Part shown: piece after piece, positions 32,643 through 45,500 of the stretch
Numbering within the stretch: position 1 is the first letter of the stretch
Layout: the number at the start of each line of letters is the position of its first letter
Assembly (NCBI GenBank): GCA_014526335.1
Contig: JACTAT010000060.1
Span: forward strand, 2,873,203 to 2,937,202
Reading direction: 5' to 3'
DNA: 64,000 nt
DNA from: Chrysaora quinquecirrha
Taxonomy: Eukaryota > Cnidaria > Scyphozoa > Semaeostomeae > Pelagiidae
Translations under genes and position numbers: made by a program
Notes under the pieces: model-generated
Told to the model about the DNA's origin: nothing
The model's database searches: none
The model's input: only the letters and a program-made list of their open reading frames with translations

Positions 32643-33289
32643 ATGGCTACTCCAACTCTTTCGATCCAATGTTTCGATCTGGTCATTCTCAGTCTCATTC
32701 TCGGGCTGAATTTCATTCTGATTCTCGGTCTAATTAGAACGCGGTACGGTTTTGTGTTTTGTGTGTGCGATTCTGTCAGGAGAACTTGGTGGAGAGGCCT
32801 TATCATCGTTTTTCTGTCAAATAGTAAAATCCACCGGAAGGTATGTAATTAGGAAGATTTTACTTATTTTAAAGAATGCATTTGAAGATAATTTTCTAGA
32901 AAAAACCACCAGCAAATTGCAATAATTGCCTGGCCTAATCGCCTATACAGTATCTAGGCCTATCTATCTAATATGAAGGATATATACATACCGGTAGGCC
33001 ACTTGCATTTCCATTGGGCTTTCAAAGACCAGGGTGGAAAACTTGCTTGTTTAAAATTACCACCATTTAAGAAAGAAAGCGGATAAACAACATTTGGGAA
33101 AACTTTTTATGTTCTAGAAAATAACATAACTATAAGTACAACAACTCAAGATAGGTGAAGTACCACCAAACACGTAACGAAATATGCATTTAACAAAACT
33201 TTCTCGCGAAGGTAACAAGAATATAATAAGTTCAGATTAATCAAGTGTACAAATCAGGCGTCAGTCAAAAGTCAAAACCTGTTTTTGTT
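32643..33289. other. Unassigned non-coding stretch
   Basis: A GAATGAGA-type simple repeat on the minus strand (about 32680-32740) follows the MITE. The rest shows nothing recognisable. Confidence 0.35.
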
Positions 33290-35150
33290 TTAGAGAAGAT
33301 ACAAATACTTAACAGGCTGTTCTGTAATCCGGTGGACTACCTTTGATTTACTGTTTCTTTTGAAGTAGTTATCAATGGATCGGGGATCCCTAAGTAGTCG
33401 AGTTGAATGATTTTCCAAAAACTTCTTGCCTATTCCTCCAACAATGTTTTCGGTGCAGTTTCCAACAAAAGGTAAAAGCCAGTCCAGCTTCATTCTTAAT
33501 TCAATTATTTGGTTTGATTGGTGACATTGCTGTTTTTGTATCCCCATGATAGAACAGAAACTTTCAGCAATCGCTTCAGAACCCCCTGATGCAAGCGCAA
33601 CATCTAATGCAATCATGCATTCTGGGCCAATCCTCGAGTATAATTCTTGCACGGTAAATAAAGCTTCTACAAGCTGTGCTTCATCCAGAAATGCTCTAAC
33701 CTCCTTTCCGTTGAGAAGTTTCAGCTTAAATTGCTGGTGTATTCCTGTTACTGAAGAATGAGGGGACAAGGAAGTAAAGTGCTGCTTCAAAGGCTCATTT
33801 CGATTGACAGGCAACCAATACCATATTCTCGTAGGCTGCCCCAAAGCATTTCACAGATGACTTCCTTGAAAGTAATGTAAACTGCTTCTGCACAGTCTGC
33901 TTCTAAGCGGCCATATCTCTCTGCATTTTCTTGTACATGAGGAAGTAGAGACACATATTTGAACCATGTAGCAAACTCTTCTTTACCCAATTTTAGATAC
34001 TTTTTCCTATCCTTCAAACAATGCAAGGGGCTCGTTGCTTCGGTTTTAATGTCCCTTCTTAGGCCATTAGCATCTTTTCAAAATCAAAGCACTCTGAAAG
34101 TAGCAATGACAGTTCTGAAATTCCAGTATCCAGCCTTCTCCTGCATGATTCTTTTAAGTGGTTGGCAAATAATGTGAGGTCTTGTAGAGACTCGTCAACA
34201 TTTCTTTCCACCCAGTTGTAGATGACACTTGCTCCTTCTTCTGGATCTTCCATTTCTTCTGCATTTTTAAAATGCCAGCCTTCCAGAAGCTTAACTTCGT
34301 TGAATTCAAATTTTCTGATGTCGGCCAATTTTTCTTAAAGCGGGGCAACTCTTCAACATTGTCGCAAATGCTTTCCAACCAATTTAGCATTCTTTCCCCC
34401 CAGAAGACCAACTTCCAGTGGTAAAAATCAACTTCTTGTGAGAAAACCATTAACTGTGTGATGGGTGCTATAATATCTATGAAGCCAAGCAAGTCTGACA
34501 CGAAATCTTGACCAAACATTCTGTATTGTAATGGAAAGTCCTTGTCAGCTCCTGAATGGATTGTTGAAAATGCAGCGTGCAAAGCTTTATAAACTTTCTC
34601 TATAGCTGTCCATTGCTTAACATCTGAGCTCAGGAAACGCTGTGTTGCAAATGGTGTAACAACTACTGCTCGTTTTTTCTTCACTGACACGCTGACTTCA
34701 AGATGAGCATAGCCTTTTCCACTTGAAAGAAGATGGTTAAACTCGTTCACTCGTTTGATAAAATTCTTGAAATGTTGTCCTGAAGTACCATACTTATCAT
34801 CTCTGACATCAGTTGACGCTAAATTCAGTAAGTGTGCTGCATCCCAAATGGTAGTTTGACAAAGTCTCAAGCTTTCAGGCATGTTTTCTCGACCTGTTTC
34901 TTTAGCGATAGTTGCTTGAAAATTCTTAGCTTGGTATGGTCCATCTGCTGTTGTTCCGCAGTATCTGGAAAGGTCATCCTTAGAAAATTTCAATTTTAGC
35001 TCAATTAGGCTCAGCAAGTTACTAGCAAACTCTCCTGCATTTCCACCACTTATTTCAGGAAGATCATCCTTATCTTCATCAGAAGAATTTTCATTATCTG
35101 GTTCTGCTTCTTCATCCTCATATTCACTATATTTGGCTCAAATTCCCGAG
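33290..35150 (-). pseudogene. Broken multi-copy-type protein, possibly transposase-derived
   Basis: Minus-strand blocks in order: acidic start (KYSEYEDEEAEPDNENSSDE), 287 codons at 35017-34154 (YCGTTADGPYQAKNF, IWDAAHLLNLASTDVRD, YGTSGQHFKNFIKRVNEFNH, MFGQDFVSDLLGFID), 34328-34059 (IRKFEFNEVKLLEGW, ISELSLLLSECFDFEK), 34026-33787 (KKYLKLGKEEFATWFKYV) and 33844-33290 (ECMIALDVALASGGSEAIAE, LDWLLPFVGNCTENIV). At least three frameshifts separate them. The WDAAHLLNLA and ASGGSEA blocks recall proteins repeated through invertebrate genomes and perhaps hAT-like transposases. I cannot name the family securely. Confidence 0.5.
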
Positions 35151-36578
35151 AGAAAGTGATAATACAGTTATGCTGTATACACCCTGCAGTATTTCACGAG
35201 AAATCTGGGTAATGAATTTCTTATAAAAAATTTGTGTAAGTAAAATGAGCTGTGCCTCAAAATACTCCAGCACGGCCGTGAAGTTTCGTGACATGCCCTA
35301 CCTTGCACAAAAATTGATGGACTGATAATTGGTGAGGTTAGTAATAATAAGTCCACAGTAAACAAAAAAAGTGTTATAAAGTGAAATTCCACCTATTGGA
35401 TTACTGTTTGTTTGATAATATCGGCCTCTGCTCGTGGTCGCAAGCTGACCTTGCTGCTCGCAGCTCTCGCTGTTCGCAGCCTGCTCGCAGCCTGCTCGCC
35501 CAATTCTGTCATCTCAAAAATTTTGCTCACACCAAAACTGCTGCAGCTCGCATGTCGCAGCATGCTAAATGGTGCTGCTCGCTACTACGTGTGGCGAAAC
35601 ACAGCATATTTTCCAACCTGGTTCAAAGAGTGTTGTTCTTTCTCCATAGTGAGGAAAATGGGAAATATATTTCAAAAACACAAATAATTACACATCAATA
35701 TAGTCTTTTGTAATTTCTTCGTTTGTCCAGAACCGATCCATCCAATGAGACTGAACTCAATTTCTTTTTCCCTGCTGGCTGTGTGTAAGCATTTTTCCAA
35801 TTTTGTTCTCATTAGATTCATCTATGTATCAACTTCCAGTGGATGCATAAAATATGGGATCTGTAAAAAAGTTGTTACATTTATTGTGGGCAGTTAGAGC
35901 AAGGAAAATTCAGCTAGGCAGGTGTTCTGGATCTTTTAGAAATTGCTGGCAAATTTTGAAGAGATGTGGTCCCTAATACCAAGAAGAAAATTGTTGGGAC
36001 CTGGCTGCATGCAGACATAGAATTCTCTTGTGCCATGGTTGCTCTCAGTCTCAATTTCATCAACCACAGTTCGCATACATACCATGTTAATGCATCTGGA
36101 TCAATTCTGAATATTTAAGATAACTGCCAACTTTTATGTAGGAGTTCATTAGATCACTTTGGTAGACAGCCGACAGCACAAAAAGTTTTTGAAATCACAA
36201 GATATAGAGCTTTCCATATGAAAACAGTATAAAGCATCCAAAACTTATAATAGGTGGGAAGTTTTTCAATGTCCTAGTGCTTGTTTTCTTAATTTTGTGA
36301 GCATTCAAAGTTCCTAATTTCATAAAGGCTTTGACTCCAAAAAATGAACTTGGTGAAACTTTTCACTCCACACGGTCTGAGCCCTTATAAAATCGCAAAC
36401 TTTGAATGCTCATAGAATTGATGATACAAGCGCTGAGATATTAAAACATTGCACCTCAACTAATTTATGGGGGCTTTTTAAGATTTTCGCATCAAAAAAT
36501 TAAAATGGAATTCTACTGAAGTGATCTATATGTTGTTCTGCATTGCTTTATCAAATATTATGCAAGAAGCAATAAAAG
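35151..36578. other. Unassigned stretch with CTGCTCGCAGC-rich segment
   Basis: Within 35420-35595 the strings GCTCGCAG, CTGCTCG and TCGCAGC recur, making a locally GC-rich degenerate repeat in AT-rich surroundings. No gene recognised in the remainder. Confidence 0.4.
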
Positions 36579-36779
36579 CTATCTTACTGTTTGAAGAATG
36601 CATTTTTCTCTTTTAGCTGGGTATGTTGTCAAAATTTCTGCATCTAATTCAGGGCACCAGGAATGTGTTGTCATTATAGTCTCGTCATTGTCAGACTCAG
36701 AGCTCTCATTCATCATTCCATCTGGGGTAGCTGCATTTTTCCATTTTTTTTTATTCCTTTGAAGATCTTTTCTCGCCAT
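36579..36779 (-). pseudogene. Short coding-like fragment, function unknown
   Basis: 66 open codons with a basic start (ARKDLQRNKKKWKNA) and an acidic, serine-rich middle (NESSESDNDETI). It looks like a protein linker and may belong to the broken gene on the same strand at 33290-38345. No domain recognised. Confidence 0.25.
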
Positions 36780-36932
36780 TTTTTTTCACATGGGGCTGCC
36801 ACAATAAAATAACCTTTGGGTATTTTTGCTCTTGATATCCAGAAAAACAGCTTTTTTGTAATTGTAGTGCATCTTCTTGGTTGGTTTCATCAGCCATCAG
36901 TGAACACATAAGAATTGATGGAGGGAACTTCC

Positions 36933-38345
36933 TTATTTTTCACAGTTGATATTCAGGAGAGAAATGCATTTTGTTGGTTGGAAATTCATACATGTGTCTG
37001 CAATGAAGTCCGTACAGGTCATTCCTTGGTACACGATTTTCACAAGATAGCATGATTTCCCTCCATTATCAATTCCATGCCAATAATAGATGAAAAGCTG
37101 ATCAAATAGATTCATATTTCCAAATTTTGTCCCAGAGCTTCTGTCTTCTGGACACAATCCACCCACCCGTATATGAGCAGCTTTACCCCCAGACTGAACC
37201 GCCCTGTCTTGAATGGTCTCTGTTAAATTCTTTTTCCTTGTTCTCCTCCCTAAGGCTGTTGTCTCTTATCCTGACAAAGGCCACATAGTGCGTACTTCCT
37301 AAAACGCGGAACCACCCAAAACGACCTTAAACCATCCAAAACGACCCAAAACGAGCCAAAACAACCCAAAACGACCCATAATCAGGTCAAAACCACCCAA
37401 AACCGTCCAAAGAAGTATAACTTACTTTTAAATCCATGATTTTAGGGTAGAAAATCCCTGAAAATCCCCACAAATTCATTATATCCTTTGAAATAACATC
37501 ATTGTCCCGTTACAATTCTTCTTTTGCCTTGGGACTTTCGTTGTCATAAAAAAGTCAGAAAGGCCTTTTGTTCATAAAAGAATTATTGTGTCTAGGCATG
37601 AACTTGCGTAAGATAAAACGCGACCGCACGTTGAGACCTGCGAGTTTCTAATCGTATTGGGTGATTTTTGATCTCAGAGTTTCTTATAAACGAGTTTCTT
37701 TAAAAAAAAGAGTGTAGTATCGCAAAAATCACACGATTATTGCACGATCGTATTAGATGTCACGAGTAGTGATCTTTAATTCCCGTTTAAACGAAAATAT
37801 TTCCAATAATTTTTTCATCAAAACCATGAAATCTTAACAATGGGTGTACGCGTACGTGTCTCTGGGACTGGAGTGAAATGCCCCTCGCTCGAATCATGAG
37901 ATAAGAAAATCTCACGATCGTGCGATAATCGTACATTAAAAAATTTTGATGGAAAATACAAGATAGGCTTGAAAAGCTGCAGGTGATTGAATAGGCCCCT
38001 GAGAGCGATTCACAAAAGATTTGTCCGCAATTCCGAAAATCAATAGCTAACAAAGCGCATTGTTCACGTTTTTCGCCCCAAGAGGAAATTACGGAGGGAT
38101 GCTGTTTTGAAGAAAATTGGGGATTTTGAGGGGCTTTCTGCCCCTTAATAAGTAAAAATGACATTTTTTGGTTAGTTTTGGGTTGTTTTGCGTCGTTTTG
38201 ACCCAATTGTGGGTCGTCTTGGGTGGTTTTGGCTGGTTTCGGGTCTTTTTGGCGGGTTTTGGGTCGTTTTTGGTGGTTCCGCGTTTTAGTGAGTACGCCA
38301 CATAGTGACCACTTTGATAGATTAACCTCTCCAAACAATCAAAAC
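36933..38345 (-). pseudogene. Coding-like fragment split by an inserted element
   Basis: On the minus strand, ERLIYQSGHYVA (38345-38307) joins FVRIRDNSLREENKEKEF (37281 downward) when the element at 37290-38298 and one copy of its target duplication are removed. After a shift it continues GGKAAHIRVGGLCPEDRSSG, FDQLFIYYWHGIDNGGKSCY and LVKIVYQGMTCTDFIADT to 36933. The clean rejoining shows this was a reading frame when the element inserted. Family unknown; possibly the N-terminal part of the gene at 33290-35150. Confidence 0.45.
37290..38298. mobile_element. 1.0-kb element with perfect 8-bp target duplication and CCAAAACGAC arrays
   Basis: CACATAGT is duplicated exactly at 37282-37289 and 38299-38306. 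The ends are inverted repeats starting GCGTACT, with CTAAAACGCGGAACCACC just inside. They run on into subterminal arrays of ACCCAAAACG-type decamers (37305-37405 and, inverted, 38155-38285). Eight-bp duplications are usual for hAT elements, but the termini do not start CAGGG. Non-coding: open frames inside come from the decamer arrays. Confidence 0.8.
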
Positions 38346-39522
38346 AAACACCGTATAATCTATTGGATTTTCTGTATTCCTAACTTTTAACTATGGCCAG
38401 ATTGTAGTTCAACATGCAGAACTACAATGTGCATCCTGCGCAACCTATTTTTGTTGCTGATTAGCAAAGCCTGTTGTTTTTAGATTACTGAAATGTTATC
38501 TTGGATTTCTAAAAGTTAAAGCAAGCTGAACAAAGTATAAAAGTCAAAGGAACCTTATTGTTCTTTATGCATTGTTAAATTCTTTTCTAATAACAAAAGG
38601 AACGTGCTAGTATCAAAGTGACCATCTTTCTGGGATGCTATTGTATTTGATCACCAATCAGCGTAGCCATTGAAAAATAACAAATTTTAAGCGAGATCAT
38701 TTCAGCTCGTTTTAACTTTTATAAATTACGAATTAGTATTTTTTAATGTTTGTGTTTTTGCAATATTTTAAAAAGAAATTTCACTTGCGCAACTACAATT
38801 CATTATCCTGGGGGACCTAACCTATTTCCTGTTCCCTGGCGTTCATTATGGGGGACCTATTTCTCATTTCCCCAATACCCACCCCCCTGTGATACAAAAC
38901 CCAATGACCCTTCATTTGAAAGCCCAATTTTTGCTGAATACTGTATGAAAGTACTATATGGTTGTTTCAATAACGATTTTTTGCACATTTTTCACACTGT
39001 TTTCAATCTGAATGTAGTTGTGAATTGTTCTTGTTGCTCTTGTGGAATGTGAATAACTAGGCCTAATGGTAATGTTTTGCCTTTGGCTTGGCCTGTCAAA
39101 TTTGTATTAGCCGGACCTCGTATTTTCGAGATTTTTAGTTTTCTAGTAATTAGAGATATATATAGAGCGTGGATTATATATAAATATATTAAGAGCCTGC
39201 AATTATTTTTTTTTTGGATTAGACCATGCAGTTTCTGATTCACTGCCTTACTGCCGTCCTAATAAGACTGGTTAGGAATTAAAAAATAACTTATTGGAGA
39301 TATTCAACTTCATTGACTCGCAAGAGGCTGAAATTTGAGAAAGCTCCATAAGCTTTAGCCGTGTTTTTTAAGTGTATTGGTTTTAGGATATAACAGCAAT
39401 ATGCATGTTTTTTTAAATAGCATTTTGTTACCACCTATCATTTTTACCACCAAAACAACCTTATATACTAATGGATGTATGTATGAGTGGCATCTATTAA
39501 AACTGTTTTTTTCTTTTTCCAG
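38345..39522. other. TFIIB upstream region
   Basis: This region should contain the promoter and leader exon of TFIIB. The polypyrimidine tract and CAG at 39505-39522 form the acceptor of the first coding exon. A short GGGGGACCTA repeat occurs near 38810-38860. I could not place a TATA box or leader exon with confidence. Confidence 0.4.
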
Positions 39523-39523
39523 G

Positions 39524-42500
39524 ATGGGAAGTAATCGTTTATATTGTCAAAATCATCCAAATGCACCTTTAGTTGAGGACTACAGGGCTGGTGATATGGT
39601 TTGCCCAGAATGTGGGCTTGTTGTGGGTGATCGGTAAGTATTTTTCTTTATATCATAAAGCAACTCTTTTTTGATTCTCAATGCAGACTTATATCTCTCA
39701 AACTATTCATATAATTGTTTTTGTTATTAAAATCTGTTAAGAAATATCCATCTATCTACTGTTAATTCTCGAATATGGCCCTTTACACCTCTGAGTAAGT
39801 ATCCTCTCGCACAAGGAGCTCCACATCAGAATTCATTGTTACAAATATGCCTCAAGCCCCAATGGGGAACTTTTCTGAAATCTTCAATGCCTACAATGCA
39901 TCTTTCGACTTATAAAAACGGTATTTACAGGCTAGGTATTAACTAGCTATCACTGCTACCAACAATTAGAACAGAATTAGACATGATTATCATGAAAAGC
40001 CATTCATATTTATTAGGGCAAATTGGGCCAGGTCCAAACACGGACCTTGCAGACTCCGCAGACTTTGGCGGACTTAGCATTTTAAGTCCGTGTGTCTTCG
40101 TTTTAGTAATAAGGCCTATGAAATTACTAAAACGCGGACATTGATTTCGCGGACTTACGAAGTTATTATTAAATAGAAAATTAACGACAGCGGACAAGTT
40201 TTGCGGATGATCAGTTTCATAAATCAAACATCCAACAAATCGTAGAAACACATCAACATAAGTTTAGGCCAGTTAAGTCACGGACATAAGCCTGAAGTCT
40301 AGGGCTGTGATATCTTTGTTTTTTTCCTGAAGTTTTTGGATAATGTGTGCAGACAGTCTAAAAACGTAGCTAAAACTTTTTTCGTGAAAAGTAATTTGAG
40401 GCCCTTACTGCATTATGTTTTTTCGAAGTCCGCGTATCCGCGTTTTAGTAATTAGGCCTAGGAAATTACTAAAACGCGGACATGGATTTTGCGGACCTAC
40501 GGAATTTGCTCACAAAATTATTATCAACAGCATTAAAAGGTTTCTACAGTTTTTTGCGCTTCTCAGTTTTATTTATCGAATGTCACAAAATGTCAAGAAA
40601 ATCATAGGCCCCTGTTGAGGCCTAAATTGTAAGGCTGTGATATCTTTGTTTTTTTTCGAAATTTTTTGTTTCATTAGCTAATACCCATTGTAAAATTGTG
40701 CGTTAAATGTAAGAATTTTTTATGCGTGAGGGTTTGCAAGAATTGAAGAGACTTTTCAGATGATGAGAGATCTCTGCTGGATAGGTAAATGAGCCAGCGA
40801 TCGTCGTCTACCTCTCTGTCATTGTCATTATTGGTAGTGTTTTTCTTTCAAGAAGGTTGCTTTTTTGTCACATGGCTTTCTTTTATTTGAGACATTTCTT
40901 GTCAAAGCAGGCTTTCTGAATTGACTGCACTGTTTCTCGAAATGTTCAGTCGAGAGAGTTTGTTCACTCCGAGATCGTTTGTTGCCCATTAAATAAATTT
41001 CAGTCTTACTTTGACTCTAGTGCAATGATTTGAATGTTTCTCTGATTCTCTCTTGTAACTGAAGTTTACCTCACAGTTTTGACCTTCCACGTAGGTCTCA
41101 TCATATAATAATAATAATAATAACAATAGTTATACAGGGTAACCTCTTCAACACACGAAGGCCATTTGTATTTACCGGCATTGGAACTGTGGCATCGGCA
41201 TTGGAACCGGCATTGGCAATGGAATTGGCGCCATTTTTTTATATCTAAGTCAGAATGCAAACACAACTTACCAGGGGGTTGATAAAAGATTTTAGCTCCA
41301 AATCTTTCTCAATTGTGTTGCTTTTTACTTCCGTTTTAGTTTTTGGCTTTTCGAATGTGATGGGATATCCAAGGGAGCAATGTTGCGGGAAGGGCGGGCA
41401 GAACAAGGCAGAAAAATGCTTCATATGACCTGTTTCAGTTACTATTTTTCTGGCATGAGTACACTTGACAAAATGAAATTAAACTAGCTCAGAGCTCCTG
41501 TTCACGACATCGTGGGAGCACTACGATCCGAGCGGGCACAGAACAAGATCTTTCAATCACAGATCTCAAAATTTATAACAGGAATAAACTTGACCTAAAA
41601 AGGACAGAGCATGGAGCGCACAAACGGGATCTGTCACGAAAGTAAAGAAGAGTCACGACTCAATAAATGGAACGTTCTTTCTTGCTTTTGTTTTTATTTC
41701 AACATATAACCAACAAATGCCAACGAACGATAATACATATTGTTAAAGCGTAAAACCAGTGAGAGTTTCAAATGAATGGCTGTGAGAAAAATTTTTGGAC
41801 AGAATACACTCATTTTCTTATAAGAAATTACTATGCTCTTGAACATACACGTATTTTGTTATAACAAACTAACAAATTGGTCCAATACTGAAAGTTTCTT
41901 AAAATTGCAAATTTTGAGTACTGAAAGTTTTTTAAGAGTTTTCTAAAGTATCTATACTGGAAGCATAGTAATTCTATCTGAATGGTGTTCCCAATACATT
42001 TATCGATCGTATTTGACTGTTTGTGGCTTTCCAATTTGTCTGGTTGTCACAAAATTTCAATCGGCTCACGGAATAGGAAGTAGGAATGGACAACGGAAGT
42101 GCTGCATACTTAAACAAATGCTCGGCAACTGGCGCACCCTGTGAGATGCTTCAACGGAAGTGCTTGTACTTTCTTCCAGACATTTATATCCCGTTGACAT
42201 GCCAAGACATCACTTTTTTACCAAAACACAACAAGTTTCAAAAAAAGGTTTTGAATTGAAATGAAAAATAGCACTTTATGAGTTTGTACCTTATGAGTTT
42301 AAGTTTGTCTTGCTCTGTTCTTGTTCAATTTTATACGAAACTCTGCATATTGTGTTCTAATATTGTTTTGAATAGGCTAATAAGTAAACCAAATGAAACC
42401 CAGTGAAGAATTAAAGGGGAATTTTGATACCTGAGAACATTCGAAAAGCCAAAAAACTAAAAAGGAAGTAAAAAAGCAACACAATTGAGAAGGATTTGGA

Positions 42501-45500
42501 GCTAAAATCTTTTATGCAACCCCCCTGGTAAGTTGTGTTTGCATTCTGACTTAGATAGAAAAATGGCGCCAATTCCATTGCCAATGCCGGTTCCAATGCC
42601 GATGCCACAGTTCCAATGCCGGTAAATACAAATGGCCTTTTGTTATTTGATTGAGGAGAACTCTATTATTCGGGCGCTATTATTTTTTTCACTTCTTTTT
42701 CAGTTATTATATATTCATAAATAAAAAGAGGGTCTAAAGGCATTAGTAGTATGAGCCATTTCTTCCGTATCTTGCGGTAGGGAAAGGAGTTTTAACCATT
42801 ACTGGTTCTCAACAGGGATATTCCAAGGTCTGTCTTGGAGTTTCCTGATTCTTCTAGATGTAACTCAGACAGTCTCGTGAAAGTATCACTGAGAAACAGA
42901 GTTAGAAGGCAATAGAGACATTTGTAAACAGCATAAGATCTTTGCTTGACTATCGAATTTTGTACACATCGCTTGCCTAGTACATTCTTCGAAGTAGCTA
43001 CGTATTACTATTCTGGTGGCTTTTATATTTAATTCTTGAAACTTGTATTTTTTCTAACCCCTTGGGTCCCCAGGGAGAACAGCAGTAACTTAAATGTGGC
43101 TGCTTTTTAACTACCCTTATATGATTGCTATCGAACGCAATTAGGTCATCGTTCTCTCCCCAAACTATGTCAACACGAAGACTAACAGAAATATATGATT
43201 GCTCACAATCAAAAAACAATACCTAACACCCGCCTTTATAGAAACTTAACATCACACAAAATGTTGATGGCAAAGACAACGGAACACGCAATTTCAAGAA
43301 AAGGTGTGATTATTAACATTTGCACGATATCTGCGCGCACGTAACTAGACATCATGATATTTAACAGATACGAAATCAAAAGCTAAATCAATTATATATG
43401 GTAACGTGAAAGTAATTGATAAAACTATACATTACATTATATTGGTTCAGGCATATAGTTTTAATCGCAAACAAGATCATTATCGTGACATACTATTCAC
43501 GATTTATCGAACTTGTCTCACCTGAGATCTTTCAAAAACTCTGTTTTTTTTTTTTATCAAACTAGTGTCTGGCACTCATTTCAAAGAAAGTAAAATTCGA
43601 TGAAAACTATTGTTTTAATTATATAATTAGGCATTTATGTATATATTTTTCCTGTCTGTAGAGTCATTGATGTTGGGTCAGAATGGAGAACCTTCAGTAA
43701 CGAAAATAATTCTGCTGACAGATCTCGTGTTGGAGCGACAGAGGTAGCTACTTTTTCTGTGTTAAAATTTTTATCGCCATTTTGAAAACAAAGATCCTGC
43801 CAAAATGTCATTGTTCACCAATAAATTGTGTTCTTGGCTTGATGATTTTGTTTTGTTTGCACATGTTATGGGGCTAAAATCATAGCACAGATCGCTTTCT
43901 GTGATGCATTCCCCTTGACAAGCTTTTACTCCATTGTCAACTTAGGTTGAAGAATATTCGTGTGTAGTGTTTGATATCGTTGTCCACATTGGTTCATTGT
44001 TTGAACAGACATAATGATGGATTGCAAGCCTCCAGGATTATAAAAGTCTAAATTGCTTCTTTAGACTTTTGATTGCGCTCAGGTATAAAACTAGGATACG
44101 GAGATTTGCAGACTATTCCTGCATGGACACAAAATCACGCTCCACGCGAGTTCACAAAAATCTTGTTGTACACAAAATCACAAAATCAAGCAAGTTTCTG
44201 TCTAATACTGTCAGAAAGTTACATAGAAAGTTATTGACAGAAAGGCAGAGTTGTGTATGGTCGACATTTTTCCTTATGCCCATCCTGTTTTTGCTTGTGC
44301 TTATGAACGGTGATTACTTGGTAAATGAATAGGACGACTGTTTACCATTCGTTTGCAAAAAGACGTTACCCTGTGAATGTAACTTAAGTAAGGTCTGTGT
44401 TGTCCATTGTATCTGCGGAACATAGCTTACCTGTACACCCATTTGTCTCCCGTTGAAAGAATTTAGGCCTAGCCGTACTAATTTGGAGCTTGTTAGCACA
44501 ATTTTAATTCGCGAGAAGTTTGCTAGGAATGCCTAAAACAAGCCCTCGTTACGGGTTGCCAATGTTGATCTTGGGCCAGTAATATCTTGCTTCAAGCTCC
44601 TGGGCCTCTCCTTTCTTTGTTTATTGTCTATGAGAGGAAATATAGACAAAAAATAAAGGAATTAAATGCTGGGATGGAAGTATGGAGTTGGTCGAATTTA
44701 TTTTTGCATTATTGTGTATTATTTTTGCCGAGAAAAAAGAATCTTTTGACATAAAACATAGGAGAAGTCATATAAGAAATTTCATCCTGTCAAGTCTGTC
44801 ATCACGATCCCGCTGACCGTAGCTTAACAAATTTAATTTTTCTCCAAACTAAACTCAAGGAAAACCGAAACTTGCGAATAATGGGTTCATCAAAATTGCC
44901 ACAATAGTTGAGCAGGTTGACGTAATGGTTCGCTAAATTGTTTCACTAAATACATATTTAATTCTAAAAATATGAGTGTCTTATTTGTCGAATATAGAGC
45001 TGAGACTCGTTTATATCAAAAACGAATTAGAATTGGCAAGAACGGGGAATTTTCCAAGGATACAGTAACTCTACGCCATAAAGAATCCGAGATATAAGAA
45101 GCCATGGTTCTCCAAAAACCTGTTGTTCTTAGGACCTGTTTCTGACGAAATCATTTCATTTGCTTCTGGAAGACCTCCCTGGGCTTTAAAATCGAGAAAT
45201 TTATCACGGGATTGGAAATGAATAAGGACTTATGTTTACAATTCCTCTACTATTGCCAGCATTGTTTGGTGGAAAATTTTATCTTGGCTTTAATTCAAAA
45301 TTTTAAACATGAAAAGTTTAAATACAAACAATCCTGTGGCTTTTTTAGGTTATTTAAGCATTACATTTGTTAAAGCAAAGCGTCTACTTTAAAACTACGA
45401 ACCTCTAGATTTTTTTTACCTATCTACGTAAAAACACAAAACACTTAGAAAAAACATACTATTTCCTTAAGAGGAGAGCCTCCAAACAAAGAAAGAAGCG

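Larger units (their letters stand above)
39634..43661 (+). other. TFIIB intron 1 with tandem palindromes and a foldback element
   Basis: This 4.0-kb intron runs from a GTAAGT donor to a TGTAG acceptor. It holds two direct copies of a roughly 345-bp repeat (40085-40345 and 40425-40660), a pair of roughly 203-bp inverted arms (41157-41359 and 42436-42641), and a short TAA microsatellite near 41106. No coding sequence beyond TFIIB was recognised in it. Confidence 0.8.

Noticed and set aside
37300..37410. CRISPR-like array of short repeats
   Set aside because: The decamers are contiguous and degenerate without spacers, and they mirror the other element end: subterminal transposon repeats in a eukaryote.
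37787..38338. 183-codon minus-strand frame with Lys-Pro-Gln repeats
   Set aside because: It translates the CCAAAACGAC-type subterminal array of the 1.0-kb element.
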